In this document: positions 1-7,233 of the stretch, piece after piece | Position numbering within the stretch: position 1 is the first letter of the stretch | Layout of the letters: each line of letters opens with the position of its first letter | From: RI-153 sp963721725 | GTDB lineage: Bacteria > Chloroflexota > Anaerolineae > Caldilineales > Caldilineaceae | DNA: 64,000 nt | Reading direction: 5' to 3' | Assembly (NCBI GenBank): GCA_963721725.1 | Contig: CAVRLX010000016.1 | Span: 682,001 to 746,000 of the forward strand | Made by a program: the position numbers and the translations under genes | Notes under the pieces: generated by a model | What the model was told of the DNA's origin: nothing | The model's input: the letters and a program-made list of their open reading frames with translations, nothing else | The model's database searches: none

Positions 1-1020
1 CTGCTGTTTGTGGTGCTGATCGGCACATTGTTGATGCCTGGCGCGCGGCGCTTGTGGATCTGGCCTGTGCTGGGCACAGGTATGGTGCTGGCGCTGATTT
101 GGCTCACCCATCCGTCTATGATACGTGGCGCATTGGATGATGACCGGACTGGCGCACTCATCTATGAAGATGAAAGCCTCTATAATTACATTGCTGTGCG
201 CCAATGGAGGAGCGAACGCCATCTCAAACTCAACGAGGGCGTGGGTATTCACAGCGTCTATCACCCCGACGCCGTGTTGAGCCAGGGCATCTGGGACTAT
301 TTTTTATTGGCCCCGCTCTTTCGAGAACAAAAATCCATCCCCGGCCCAGATGACAGCGTCTTGATTATCGGGCTGGCGGCGGGCACGGTCTCGGAGCTTT
401 ACAGCGCTATCTATGGGCCGCTGCCCATTGTCGGCGTGGAATTAGACCCGCAGATCATGGCTGTGGGGCGAGAATTCTTCGGCATGGATCAGCCCGATCT
501 CACTGCGGTTGCCGCCGATGGTCGGCGTTGGCTACAACAGCAGCCGCCCACGCGCAGATTCGATTTTATTTTCATCGATGCCTATCGCCCGCCCTATATC
601 CCCTTTCACCTCACCACACTGGAGTTCTTTCAATTGGTGCGCGCCCATCTGGGCGAGGATGGTGTGGTTGCTATCAACGTGGGGCGCACTGATGACAATT
701 TCGCCCTAGTCGAGGCTATGACGGCCACACTCGCGGCCGTTTTTGACACAGTGCACGTGGTGGACGAGCCGGGACCGCCCCATCAATTGGCAAATTCGCT
801 GGTGGTGGCAAGTGTAGCGCCCTCTGATCCGGCGCTCTTTGCGCGGAATGTCGCCAAACTGCCCGCCAAACTGCCCGAAGAATTCCGCAGCTTTGCCGCG
901 GAAAGTGTGGCACGCGTCCGTGTCGCAGATCCGCCCACAGCGGCGGCGCTTTTTACCGATGACAAAGCGCCGGTGGAAGCGTTGATCCACGGCATTATTT
1001 TGGATTTTCTAACCGAGTGA
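1..1020 (+). CDS. spermidine synthase-like methyltransferase-fold protein (5' partial)
   Basis: The reading frame is open from base 1, so the true start lies upstream of the window. About the first 35 visible residues form a hydrophobic stretch, probably the end of a membrane domain. The rest is a Rossmann/SAM-type domain: a glycine-rich loop (IIGLAAGTVSEL), an acidic strand end (GVELDP) and the FDFIFIDAYR segment typical of spermidine synthase-like proteins. Such membrane-fused members usually have unproven substrates, so polyamine synthesis is not established. The stop at 1018-1020 is followed by 188 nt without a gene. Confidence 0.75.
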   Translation: MLFVVLIGTLLMPGARRLWIWPVLGTGMVLALIWLTHPSMIRGALDDDRTGALIYEDESLYNYIAVRQWRSERHLKLNEGVGIHSVYHPDAVLSQGIWDYFLLAPLFREQKSIPGPDDSVLIIGLAAGTVSELYSAIYGPLPIVGVELDPQIMAVGREFFGMDQPDLTAVAADGRRWLQQQPPTRRFDFIFIDAYRPPYIPFHLTTLEFFQLVRAHLGEDGVVAINVGRTDDNFALVEAMTATLAAVFDTVHVVDEPGPPHQLANSLVVASVAPSDPALFARNVAKLPAKLPEEFRSFAAESVARVRVADPPTAAALFTDDKAPVEALIHGIILDFLTE

Positions 1021-1208
1021 GCGAGGGGTTCAGCGCAAAGACACAAAGAGCGCAAAGAGGAGAAGGCAAAATGCAAAAAAGGGGCGACCTTTTGTTGTTT
1101 TTCGGGGATCTGTTTTCATCCCTCAAATCCCTCAATCCGTGTTCCATTTCCCCTCTGCGTTTTCAGCGCTCTCTGCGTTAAAATTTCCCACCATAGAAAG
1201 TACACAGA

Positions 1209-1817
1209 ATGACAAAGCAAGAGTCTGCGCCGCTGATCTTCATATTGGGCGGGGCGCGCAGCGGAAAGAGCGACTATGCACTGGAATTGGCGCACGAGAT
1301 GGCCGGGGAGAAGCCCGTTCTCTTTATTGCCACAGCCCAGGCCGGCGATGACGAACTGGCCGAGCGCATTGAGCGCCATCGTGGTGAACGTCCGCCGCAC
1401 TGGCAAACGCTGGAAGCGCCATTACAGGTGGGCGAGGCGTGGCAGCGCTATGTCGCCAACGCCGACGTAAAACCTGCCGTGGCGGTGTTGGATTGTGTGA
1501 CGTTGTTGGTGAGTAATGCCATGTTCATAGCGGGGGGCGATGCGGAAACGGAGCCGGAAGTAGTGGTTGATGCCAGGGTGCGGGCAGAGATCGACGCGCT
1601 GGTGCAGGCACAACGGGATCTCGCGCAACCGTTGATCATTGTCAGCAACGAAGTGGGGCTGGGTATCGTCCCGCTGGGACGCATCAGCCGCCTCTATCGG
1701 GATCTGATCGGGCGGGCCAACCGTCGTCTGGCCGCTGCCGCCGATCAGCCGATCTTCATGCTGGCGGGGATTCCGTTGGATTTGGGGCGGATGCGAATAG
1801 GGAAAGGGCGTGAGTGA
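1209..1817 (+). CDS. cobU: adenosylcobinamide kinase / adenosylcobinamide-phosphate guanylyltransferase
   Basis: CobU phosphorylates adenosylcobinamide and then transfers GMP to it in late cobalamin assembly or salvage, in the cytoplasm. The 202-residue length fits the family. The P-loop GGARSGKS is at residues 14-21, followed by the family-typical IERHRGERP...W region that carries the guanylylated histidine. The C-terminal SNEVGLGIVPLGRISRLYRD block is also typical. No other cobalamin gene is adjacent. The B12-dependent methylmalonyl-CoA mutase at 30.3 kb gives the cell a use for the product. No good Shine-Dalgarno is visible before the ATG. Confidence 0.93.
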   Translation: MTKQESAPLIFILGGARSGKSDYALELAHEMAGEKPVLFIATAQAGDDELAERIERHRGERPPHWQTLEAPLQVGEAWQRYVANADVKPAVAVLDCVTLLVSNAMFIAGGDAETEPEVVVDARVRAEIDALVQAQRDLAQPLIIVSNEVGLGIVPLGRISRLYRDLIGRANRRLAAAADQPIFMLAGIPLDLGRMRIGKGRE

Positions 1818-1841
1818 AGGAGAGTCGCACCCTCACTCACG
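1809..1841 (+). terminator. hairpin overlapping the cobU stop codon
   Basis: A 12-bp stem with one mismatch (CGTGAGTGAAGG / CCCTCACTCACG) has a 9-nt loop. It includes the last codons of cobU and is not followed by a clear T-run, so it may be a processing or weak termination signal rather than a classic terminator. Confidence 0.4.
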
Positions 1842-1850
1842 TCTACCCTA

Positions 1851-1910
1851 AGCAGCGCCACAAAGGACCAGTTTCTGCTCTTTGAAAAATCCCCTTGTGT
1901 GCTGCTGCGG
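1851..1910 (+). repeat. 60-bp dispersed hairpin repeat, copy 1
   Basis: This is one of four 60-bp copies in the window (the others start at 13651, 16244 and 50059). The ends AGCAGCGCCACAAAGGA and CCTTGTGTGCTGCTGCGG are imperfect inverted repeats, and the centre TTTGAAAAAT is constant in all copies. It differs from copy 2 at five positions by hand alignment. This copy lies between the convergent 3' ends of cobU and malQ. Confidence 0.85.
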
Positions 1911-1917
1911 ACTCTAT

Positions 1918-3453
1918 TTATTGACCGCCGGCTTCGTCATCCTTGCCTTCGTAGAGGGCAGGATCACGGCCATAGAGCAGGGTTACTTCTTTCAACCGTT
2001 GGATCATGGAGGGTTGGATCTGTTCCGGGGTATAGCGCCAGCCCCAGTTGCCAGCGGCGCGACCGGGGAGGTTCATGCGGGCCTCGGTGCCCAAACTCAG
2101 CACGTCTTGCAGCGGCACAATCGCCATCACCGCCACGCTCTGGAAGGCCCCTTCCAGCAACGTCCAGCTAACTTCGTGGCCGCCGGTACGAAAATAACGG
2201 CGGAAATGATCGCGCTCGTGTTCTGTGCTAGAGGTTTGATACCAGCCCCAAGCCGTGTCGTTGTCATGTGTGCCGCTATAGACGACAAAGTTGGGCTTGT
2301 AGTTGTGCGGCAGAAATTTATCCGTGGCATCGGTGGAGAACGAAAACTGCAAAATCTTCATGCCGGGTAGATCAAAGGCATTGCGCAGTTCGATAACGTC
2401 CGGGGTGATCTCGCCCAGATCTTCGGCGATAATGGGCAGATCGCCCAGTTGCTCGCGGATGACTTCAAACAGATGTTTGCCGGGACCGGTGACCCACTTG
2501 CCGTTTTCGGCGGTTTCCTCGCCAGCCGGTACTTCCCAATAGCCCGCAAAGCCACGGAAATGATCGATGCGTACCCTATCGTACAAGCGCAACGCCGCGC
2601 TGATGCGGCGAATCCACCACTGGTAGTGATTGTGCTTCATCTTGTCCCAGCGATAGATGGGGTTGCCCCAAAGCTGGCCGGTGGCGCTGAAATAGTCTGG
2701 CGGCACGCCCGCCACCACCGTGGGCTGATAGTCTTTGTCCAAGAAGAAGACATCGGGATCGCTCCACACGTCGGCGCTGTCCATCGCCACATAGATGGGG
2801 ATGTCGCCCACAATGAGGATGCCCTTTTCGTTGGCATAGCCTTTGAGCGCTTCCCATTGGCGATAGAAGATCCATTGGGCAAATTTGTGGTAATGGATGA
2901 CGGCTGCATGTTCCTTGATCGCCGCCGTGAGCGCGTGCTTTTGGCGTCCGCGCAGGGGCATATCCCACGTGTTCCAGGGCGCGCCGTTGTGAGCATCTTT
3001 CAGCGCCATGAAGAGCGAATAATCGTCTAGCCAGTCGGCGTTGTTGTGGCAGAAGCGCTCAAAATCGGCCTGGTGATCGCCGTCGGCACGCTCTTCAAAG
3101 CGGGCAGCCGCGCGGCGCAGCACCGGCAATTTCCAGTGATAGATCATGCCATAGTCCACGCGATCATGGGGGAACTCGGGCGCTTCATCCAACACACGCT
3201 GATCAAGCAGCCCGTCTGTCACCAGATCCTCTAGGCTGATCAGATAAGGGTTACCGGCAAAGGTGCTAAAGCTCTGGTAGGGGCTGTCACCGTAGCCAGT
3301 AGGCCCCAGCGGCAAAACTTGCCAGAGAGTTTGGCGGGTTTCGGCCAACAGATCAACCCATTCGTAGGCGGCGCGGTTAAACGAGCCAATCCCATAGCGA
3401 CCAGGCAACGAAGTGGGGTGAAGTAAAATTCCGCTACTGCGGGGAATTTGCAT
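1918..3453 (-). CDS. malQ: 4-alpha-glucanotransferase (amylomaltase)
   Basis: This GH77 enzyme transfers alpha-1,4-glucan segments between maltodextrins and takes part in glycogen/maltodextrin turnover. The N-terminal RSSGILLHPTSLPGRYGIGSF and the block around VLPLGPTGYGDSPYQS are family signatures. The catalytic residues are visible in VRIDHFRGFAGYW (nucleophile Asp), IIAEDLGEITPDV (Glu) and SGTHDNDT (Asp). I chose the ATG at 3453 because AGAGGAGA lies just upstream; an in-frame start at 3510 would overlap the rhomboid gene. The product has about 511 residues, a normal length. Confidence 0.95.
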   Translation of the reverse strand: MQIPRSSGILLHPTSLPGRYGIGSFNRAAYEWVDLLAETRQTLWQVLPLGPTGYGDSPYQSFSTFAGNPYLISLEDLVTDGLLDQRVLDEAPEFPHDRVDYGMIYHWKLPVLRRAAARFEERADGDHQADFERFCHNNADWLDDYSLFMALKDAHNGAPWNTWDMPLRGRQKHALTAAIKEHAAVIHYHKFAQWIFYRQWEALKGYANEKGILIVGDIPIYVAMDSADVWSDPDVFFLDKDYQPTVVAGVPPDYFSATGQLWGNPIYRWDKMKHNHYQWWIRRISAALRLYDRVRIDHFRGFAGYWEVPAGEETAENGKWVTGPGKHLFEVIREQLGDLPIIAEDLGEITPDVIELRNAFDLPGMKILQFSFSTDATDKFLPHNYKPNFVVYSGTHDNDTAWGWYQTSSTEHERDHFRRYFRTGGHEVSWTLLEGAFQSVAVMAIVPLQDVLSLGTEARMNLPGRAAGNWGWRYTPEQIQPSMIQRLKEVTLLYGRDPALYEGKDDEAGGQ

Positions 3454-3473
3454 ACGTGAATCTCCTCTTAACG

Positions 3474-4292
3474 TTAAAAAAGCACGGGGCTGATCTGTGA
3501 GGAAAGCCAAAAGGCCACCATCAACAGCCCTGTGTAAAGTCCCATCCAGGCGAGATGAGGTACAAAGCGGGCGTCACGCACCAGGGGCTGGCGTCCGGGC
3601 ACAACCGCTGCGGGCAGTCGATAGTGTGGCATCATGCCCAGAGTCATCAACACGCCGCCTACAAGACCGCCCATGTGGCCCCAGTTGTCCACGCCAGAGG
3701 AACCAAAGCCGATGGCAAGATTAAGGACCAACACGACGACCATGGATTGTAAAATCTCGCGCCCGCGCTGGCCGAAGTTTTCGCGAAAGCGATAGAAATA
3801 GAGAACCGTCGCGCCCAACAGCGCAAAGATCGCCCCCGATGCTCCCGCCGATGGGCTGGGCGAAAAGGCAAAGCTGGCAATACTGCCCATCAACCCACCC
3901 AATAGATAGATCCCGGTGAAACGCCAATGCCCAAAATGGCCCTCGATAATCGGCCCCAGCATCAACAGACCGATAATGTTCGAGATCAGATGAACCGGGC
4001 CGACATGCAAAAACATGGCGGTAAAGAGTCGCCAGACCTCGCCCTCTAAAATGAGCCGGTTCCACTTCATGCCAAAGAGCAAGAGAACGCTGCTATAATT
4101 GGTATCGTTAAAGAGGCTGCCAAAGAGGAAAAATTCCCCGGCCAGCACGGCCACAAACGCCACCAAATTCAGGCCAATCATCACACGGGTAACGTAGGGC
4201 GGGGCCAGGGGGATATAGAAAGATGGACGTGTCAGCGGCGCTTCTGGCGACATTTCGTCGATTGGGGAAGTGGAAGCAAGATCTTGGGTCAT
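3474..4292 (-). CDS. rhomboid-family intramembrane serine protease
   Basis: This is a six-helix membrane protease predicted to cleave transmembrane segments of other proteins. A cytoplasmic N-terminus of about 35 residues precedes the first helix. The HVGPVHLISN motif (His96 to Asn105) matches the rhomboid HxxxHxxxN. The catalytic serine sits in GASGAIF (Ser152) and the catalytic histidine in NWGHMGGLVGG (His206). Substrate is unknown. It is 7 nt downstream of gmk on the same strand and ends 20 nt before malQ starts, suggesting a gmk-rhomboid-malQ transcript. Confidence 0.92.
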   Translation of the reverse strand: MTQDLASTSPIDEMSPEAPLTRPSFYIPLAPPYVTRVMIGLNLVAFVAVLAGEFFLFGSLFNDTNYSSVLLLFGMKWNRLILEGEVWRLFTAMFLHVGPVHLISNIIGLLMLGPIIEGHFGHWRFTGIYLLGGLMGSIASFAFSPSPSAGASGAIFALLGATVLYFYRFRENFGQRGREILQSMVVVLVLNLAIGFGSSGVDNWGHMGGLVGGVLMTLGMMPHYRLPAAVVPGRQPLVRDARFVPHLAWMGLYTGLLMVAFWLSSQISPVLF

Positions 4293-4299
4293 AGGTGTT

Positions 4300-4989
4300 T
4301 TATAGGTGGACCGGCGTCCAATCGGCTCGACACTTTTCGGCGTGGATAATGCTGATCACCTGATCCACAGTTTCGTCGAGTTCGTCTTCACGGTTGACAA
4401 CCACATAGTCAAATTCGTTAATGCGCGCCATTTCCTGGCGGGCGGTGGCAATCCGCATTTTGAGTTTGTCGGGTGATTCGGTCTTGCGTTCGCGCAGCCG
4501 TTGCACGAGCTTCTTTTCGCTTTCCGCAGCCAAAAAAATAGTCACAGCATTGGGGATCAAACTGCGAATGGTGGCTGCGCCCTGCACATCAATGCGCAAA
4601 ACCACATCTTTGCCACTGGCGAGCGCCGCACGTACATGTTTTTTGGGAATGCCCTTATAATCCCCATACACGACGGCATATTCCAACAACTCGCCATCGT
4701 CGATCATCTCGGCAAACTCGCCCATGCTGATAAAGTGATAGTCCATGCCATCGGTTTCGCTGGGGCGCATGGGACGTGTGGTGGCCGTCACCACAAAATA
4801 AAACGGCAGTTCGCGCCGTTTCATCAACTCTAGCGTGGCATCTTTCCCCACGCCGCTTGGCCCCGACAAAACCACTAACACGGGTTTGGGCCGGTTCAGG
4901 TGCTCATAAATATCACCTGCCTGTTCGCTCGGTTCTGTCCTTTTTTGAACGCTCATAGACAACTTGCTTACCTGTCCGCTTTGATTCAT
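4300..4989 (-). CDS. gmk: guanylate kinase
   Basis: Converts GMP to GDP with ATP. The P-loop GPSGVGKD is followed by the GMP-binding region (TATTRPMRPSETDGMDYHF) and the lid region with LRERKTESPDKLKMRI. The frame could start at 5052, 4989 or 4956. I favour 4989 (AGGCG upstream) or 4956 (GGACAGGTAAG upstream), both leaving a longer N-terminal extension than the core enzyme needs. It is divergently oriented from the FmdB-like gene starting at 5088. Confidence 0.93.
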   Translation of the reverse strand: MNQSGQVSKLSMSVQKRTEPSEQAGDIYEHLNRPKPVLVVLSGPSGVGKDATLELMKRRELPFYFVVTATTRPMRPSETDGMDYHFISMGEFAEMIDDGELLEYAVVYGDYKGIPKKHVRAALASGKDVVLRIDVQGAATIRSLIPNAVTIFLAAESEKKLVQRLRERKTESPDKLKMRIATARQEMARINEFDYVVVNREDELDETVDQVISIIHAEKCRADWTPVHL

Positions 4990-5087
4990 ATCAATCGCCT
5001 GGATATAATTCACACGACGTTTAGTATAGACGAGACCCTTTGGGAATGACAATCCATAGGGGGATCAGGAATCTAGAGGAGTCAAGG

Positions 5088-5486
5088 ATGCCGATTTATG
5101 AGTATTATTGCCACGACTGTAAAAAGCGTGTTTCCGTCTTTTTTCGCACGATCAGCGCGGCCAGCGACGAGGCCGCCCGTTGCCCCACCTGCGAAGGTAG
5201 ACGCCTGCGCCGGTTGGTGAGCAAAGTGCGTATGTTGCGCTCGGAAGAAAGCCGCATGGAATCGCTGGCTGATCCGTCGTTGATGTCGGGGCTAGAAGGC
5301 GAAGATCCGCGGGCGCTGGCTAGTTTTATGCGCCGGATGAGCGATGAAATGGGCGAGCCGCTGGACGAGGAGATGACCGAGGTCATGGATCGGTTGGAAG
5401 CAGGCGAAGATCCCGACTCGATTGAGTCATCCATGCCCGATCTAGCGGGCGGCGATATGGGCGGGGATGATTTCTCAGCGTTTTAA
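5088..5486 (+). CDS. FmdB-family zinc-ribbon protein
   Basis: The first 45 residues form the FmdB zinc ribbon: it begins MPIYEYYCHDC and has a second Cys pair in CPTCEG. The remaining 85 residues are acidic (EGEDPRALASFMRRMSDEMGEPLDEEM) and resemble the helical tail of small FmdB proteins. This family is annotated as putative regulatory, with unproven function. The start at 5088 is fixed by AGAGGAGTCAAGG upstream and by the conserved MPIYEY N-terminus. Confidence 0.85.
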   Translation: MPIYEYYCHDCKKRVSVFFRTISAASDEAARCPTCEGRRLRRLVSKVRMLRSEESRMESLADPSLMSGLEGEDPRALASFMRRMSDEMGEPLDEEMTEVMDRLEAGEDPDSIESSMPDLAGGDMGGDDFSAF

Positions 5487-5500
5487 GACAACGGAGCGGC

Positions 5501-6100
5501 TCAGTCCGCATCCAAAACTGCTGAAACCTCCACGGCGAACTCAGACAAGAGGATAGAGTTCGCCGTTTCGCCCCGGCCAAAGCTGCCATGTTCCACATAG
5601 CGGCCTGCATCGAGCCACAACACCGTAATCCTCTCCTCGGCATAGTCCACAATCCAATACTCTGGAATCCCTGCCTGTGCATATTCGCTGCGCTTTTGCA
5701 CAAGATCGCGCTCACGATCATCTACGCTGGCGCTGACAATCTCCACCACCAGATCCGCTCCATCCCAATAGCGTTGATGTCGCCATGCTTCATGCTCTGG
5801 TTTCAAATAGACCAGATCTGGCTCGCGATATTTACGATCCCAAAGACGAATGCGAATGCCCGCAGTGCGTACCGTTCCACCTTGGCGACGTGCAAAATTT
5901 ACAAAAAGCAGGGACAGAAAGAGAATAATTGCTTGATGCTTGTCTGTGGGCACAGGCAGAACCTCCACATAGCCGTTGTCAAACTCGATCAACCGATTGG
6001 TATCAAGGTCGAGATATTCGTTTTCGTGCCACACTCCCTGGTTGGGGTAAAGCGTGGCGATCTCCCACACGGGTTCGGCGATCTCTTCGCGATCTATCAT
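5501..6100 (-). CDS. Uma2-family (DUF820) putative endonuclease
   Basis: A 199-residue PD-(D/E)XK-fold protein of the Uma2/DUF820 group, abundant in cyanobacteria and Chloroflexota. Visible core motifs are REPDLVYL (the D of the PD motif), ADLVVEIVSAS (the ExK-like strand) and AGIPEYWIVDYAEERITV. Cellular role is unknown. GAGGAGAAG precedes the ATG. It follows darA by 11 nt on the same strand. A second, broken Uma2 gene lies at 46852-47460. Confidence 0.85.
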   Translation of the reverse strand: MIDREEIAEPVWEIATLYPNQGVWHENEYLDLDTNRLIEFDNGYVEVLPVPTDKHQAIILFLSLLFVNFARRQGGTVRTAGIRIRLWDRKYREPDLVYLKPEHEAWRHQRYWDGADLVVEIVSASVDDRERDLVQKRSEYAQAGIPEYWIVDYAEERITVLWLDAGRYVEHGSFGRGETANSILLSEFAVEVSAVLDAD

Positions 6101-6111
6101 GGCTCTTCTCC

Positions 6112-6441
6112 TCAGACCTTCTCAAAATGCTCCACATCCACCACGAAAATCGTGGCCCCGCCCACATGCTTTTGCACGGGCGTGGGAATATGCATCTCGC
6201 CCGGCTCCATTACCGGCGGCAGCGGCGTCACATATTGGACACGGCTCGTGCAGCTTTCGCGGATAATTGACAGCACCTCTTCCACGTCGGTGTCTTCAAT
6301 GCCGCAAAAAATTGTGGCGCTTCCCAGGTGCATATAGCCCCCTGCCGATGTGGTAACCGTGGCTGAAAACCCCGCCCGCCCCAAGCGATCCAGCAATTTG
6401 CGGCTGTCTTCGTTGTTGACAATGGCAATCACCAATTTCAT
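6112..6441 (-). CDS. darA: cyclic-di-AMP receptor, PII-like (DarA/PstA)
   Basis: A small (109-residue) PII-like trimeric protein known in Firmicutes to bind c-di-AMP. The N-terminus MKLVIAIVNNEDS and the phosphate-contacting region FSATVTTSAGGYMHLGSATIFCG are typical, as is the C-terminal GGATIFVVDVEHFEKV. It overlaps tmk by 4 nt (ATGA), so the two are translationally coupled. The tmk-darA order is also found in Bacillus. No diadenylate cyclase gene is in the window. Confidence 0.92.
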   Translation of the reverse strand: MKLVIAIVNNEDSRKLLDRLGRAGFSATVTTSAGGYMHLGSATIFCGIEDTDVEEVLSIIRESCTSRVQYVTPLPPVMEPGEMHIPTPVQKHVGGATIFVVDVEHFEKV

Positions 6442-7082
6442 CTTTTTTCCTCCACCTGGGCGGTTAATTGTTGGTTCACTGCCTGCGCGATCTGTTCATG
6501 CAGGCTCGTGGCCGGCTGCGCGCCATTCAAAATCAGCCAGCGCCGGGGATCAGCCTCGGCCAGAGCCAGATAGCCCGCCCGCACCCGTTCGTGAAAAGCC
6601 AGCGTTTGGGCGTCCAATCGGTTCCACTCTCCATGCTCGGCGTCTTGTTTGCGTTGCAGACCCTCCTCCGGCGCAATATCCAAATAGACGGTCAGCGTGG
6701 GCAACAAACCACGTGTGGCATACGCAATCAGCCCGTATAGATCGTCTAGGGTTTGCCCATGCCCATAGCCCTGATAGGCCAGTGTACTGTCGGCATAGCG
6801 ATCACACAGCACAATCTGCCCGGCGGCCAGGGCCGGGCGGATCACCTCATCCACAAGCTGCGCCCGTGCCGCGTTAAAAAGCAGCGTCTCGGCGCGTGGG
6901 TGCATTTCTGTGTGGGCCACATCCAATAACAACTGGCGGATGGCATTGCCGATTCGCGTCCCGCCCGGCTCGCGCGTCATCACCACACACCAACCTTCCG
7001 CCGCTAGCCGATGGTGCAGCAGGTTTATCTGTGTGCTTTTGCCGCTGCCTTCTGGCCCTTCAAAAGTAATAAATAGACTCAC
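6438..7082 (-). CDS. tmk: thymidylate kinase
   Basis: Phosphorylates dTMP to dTDP. The product starts VSLFITFEGPEGSGKSTQ, with the P-loop GPEGSGKS. TREPGGTRIGNAIRQLLLD carries the DR/RE motif and CDRYADSTLAYQGYG follows. I chose the GTG at 7082 because GATAGGGAG precedes it and the protein then begins at the usual position; the upstream in-frame ATG would add 30 unconserved residues. It forms a coupled pair with darA. Confidence 0.93.
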   Translation of the reverse strand: MSLFITFEGPEGSGKSTQINLLHHRLAAEGWCVVMTREPGGTRIGNAIRQLLLDVAHTEMHPRAETLLFNAARAQLVDEVIRPALAAGQIVLCDRYADSTLAYQGYGHGQTLDDLYGLIAYATRGLLPTLTVYLDIAPEEGLQRKQDAEHGEWNRLDAQTLAFHERVRAGYLALAEADPRRWLILNGAQPATSLHEQIAQAVNQQLTAQVEEKR

Positions 7083-7190
7083 CGCGCTCCCTATCCTTGC
7101 CCTTGCCAAATTTTTTGGATGATGAACCTTCCTGTGTGCGCGCATTATAGCATTTTGCACACGGCCCGACAATCAACCGGGCTAAACAAA

Positions 7191-7218
7191 AAAGCCCAGC
7201 ACACGTGTGCTGGGCTTT
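7191..7218 (-). terminator. intrinsic terminator of the R3H ATPase gene
   Basis: A perfect palindrome (AAAGCCCAGCACAC and its complement) is preceded on the plus strand by an A-rich run, which reads as a T-run on the minus strand. It lies 16 nt beyond the stop at 7234. Confidence 0.85.
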
Positions 7219-7233
7219 CGCTGTACAAGTAGA

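Noticed and set aside
1021..1208. Cobalamin riboswitch upstream of cobU
   Set aside because: No B12-box-like sequence (GCCACTG) or suitable fold is visible; the region is purine-rich with GCAAAGA words.
1882..2370. Long plus-strand open frame over malQ
   Set aside because: It is antisense to a well-conserved gene and shows no family motifs; it exists because of the codon bias on the other strand.
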